16,073 nt of DNA from an uncultured Bacteroides sp. Its GTDB lineage: Bacteria; Bacteroidota; Bacteroidia; Bacteroidales; UBA11471. The notes below the pieces were generated by a model that saw nothing but the letters and a program-made list of their open reading frames with translations, ran no database searches and was not told the DNA's origin. Every line of letters begins with the position of its first letter. The stretch's first letter is position 1. The stretch is from assembly GCA_905210875.1 (NCBI GenBank), contig CAJLYN010000029.1:1-16073 (forward strand), read 5' to 3'. The translations under genes and the position numbers were made by a program. Positions 15,353 through 16,073 of this stretch are shown piece by piece.

Positions 15353-15967
15353 ATGACCAAAGATCTGAAACAACGTGTAATAGAAACCTCTTTTGCCCTC
15401 TTTTTGCGGCATGGTATCAAATCCATCACAATGGATTACATTGCTTCGCAGGTGGGTATTTCAAAACGTACCTTGTATGAGTTGTTCAAAGACAAGGATC
15501 AGCTCCTGCTCGAATGTTTGACATGGAACCGCAGGGAGATTGAGAAAATGTCTTTGGAAGTAGCCCAAAAGGTCGACAACGCTTTGGCTTTTCTTCTCGA
15601 AGTCTTTATGATTCAATGGAAGCGTATGCGCAATGTCAATCGGAATTATTTTTCCGATTTGAAGCGTTACCACCCGCAAGTGGCGCGTATGTTCGACGAT
15701 GAGCGTGTATCGCAAGCCGAGAGTATGCGACACATACTCGAACAGGGTCAGGCCGAAGGGCTTATATTAAAAGATTGCCGGTGCGATATCGTGGCACAAC
15801 TCCTTTCTACCAAATTTGATATTCTCTTTGGCCTTGACGAGATATGTTCGGTAGAATTTACATTCATGGAAACCTTTGAAATGATATTTAAGGCCTTTAT
15901 TCGGGGAATTGCTACGACAAAAGGGTTGGAAATTATCGACCGATATTTTGCCGACATGGAGTCCTGA
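15353..15967 (+). CDS. TetR/AcrR-family transcriptional regulator
   Basis: This 204-residue protein is of normal length for TetR-type repressors. The N-terminal DNA-binding domain spans about residues 3-50: VIETSFALFLRHGIKSITMDYIA, with the turn-helix ASQVGISKRTLYELFKDKDQLL (31-52), the classic family signature. The rest is a helical ligand-binding and dimerisation domain with no recognisable inducer motif; it contains an aromatic and Arg-rich stretch (IQWKRMRNVNRNYFSDLKRY). Such regulators usually control a neighbouring operon, in Bacteroidetes often an RND or ABC efflux system with a TolC-like protein. The likely target would be the next gene to the right, outside the window, or maeB to the left. 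The ligand and regulon are unknown. Confidence 0.92.
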   Translation: MTKDLKQRVIETSFALFLRHGIKSITMDYIASQVGISKRTLYELFKDKDQLLLECLTWNRREIEKMSLEVAQKVDNALAFLLEVFMIQWKRMRNVNRNYFSDLKRYHPQVARMFDDERVSQAESMRHILEQGQAEGLILKDCRCDIVAQLLSTKFDILFGLDEICSVEFTFMETFEMIFKAFIRGIATTKGLEIIDRYFADMES

Positions 15968-15983
15968 CGGGAAGCAAGGGCCC

Positions 15984-16017
15984 TTCTTGTTGCAAAGGAT
16001 TTCCCCGGCAACAAGAA
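15984..16017 (+). other. hairpin after the TetR-family gene
   Basis: TTCTTGTTGC (15984-15993) pairs perfectly with GCAACAAGAA (16008-16017), 10 bases, with a 14-base loop. It is followed by AAAATTG rather than a U-run, so it is not a textbook terminator. It could terminate weakly or act as a binding site. Confidence 0.4.
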
Positions 16018-16020
16018 AAA

Positions 16021-16051
16021 TTGTAGGTGTCTCTTTCTTTTCAAAACTTTG
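16021..16051 (+). promoter_or_regulatory. possible promoter of the next gene to the right
   Basis: TTG (16021-16023), a 20-base spacer and AAACTTTG (16044-16051, one mismatch to TAnnTTTG) resemble a Bacteroidetes promoter pointing out of the window. The gene it would serve is not visible. Confidence 0.3.
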
Positions 16052-16073
16052 TAAACCAATAAAAATACCGACT

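Overview
The window looks like chromosomal DNA from a member of the Bacteroidales. Three observations support this. Most promoters I could find follow the Bacteroidetes pattern (TTTG or a weak match, about 18-22 bases, then TAnnTTTG) rather than the sigma70 pattern. Start codons mostly lack a clear Shine-Dalgarno sequence. The proteins are of kinds common in Bacteroidales: a lipoprotein related to the N-terminal part of TlpA-like proteins, a DUF2490-like barrel, and a malic enzyme fused to a phosphotransacetylase-like domain. Core genes are fairly GC-rich by eye, so a moderately GC-rich genus (for example Barnesiella-like) would fit, but I cannot name the species.

Layout. Bases 1-136 hold the 3' end of a HemW-like gene. 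On the minus strand follow rlmH and a DUF2490-like outer-membrane protein in one transcription unit (172-1344). A divergent control region (1345-1676) separates these from nadC and a yigZ-family gene on the plus strand (1677-3168). A minus-strand lipoprotein gene (3081-3866) runs into the 3' end of the yigZ gene and seems to have lost its C-terminal domain. After it comes a 553-base gap with a small palindromic repeat element (3962-4020).

Bases 4060-6010 are clearly more AT-rich. They hold a lipoprotein with YD-like repeats and a DNA-deoxyinosine glycosylase, closed by a good terminator. This looks like an accessory insertion between core genes. Then come mfd (minus, 6243-9587) and, divergently, a dolichyl/polyprenyl-phosphate-mannose-synthase-like glycosyltransferase translationally coupled to dihydroorotase (9841-11972), closed by a strong terminator.

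The last part is an unassigned secreted protein (12049-12651) and maeB (12729-15011), both minus, then a divergent intergenic region and a TetR-family regulator (15353-15967). The window ends in what may be the promoter of the next operon.

Most of the window is ordinary housekeeping: rRNA modification, NAD and pyrimidine synthesis, transcription-coupled repair and anaplerosis. I found no CRISPR array, tRNA, rRNA, transposase or phage gene, and no convincing new multi-gene system. The points worth a second look are the AT-rich accessory pair, the truncated lipoprotein, the small palindromic element, and the glutamine in the dihydroorotase HxH position.
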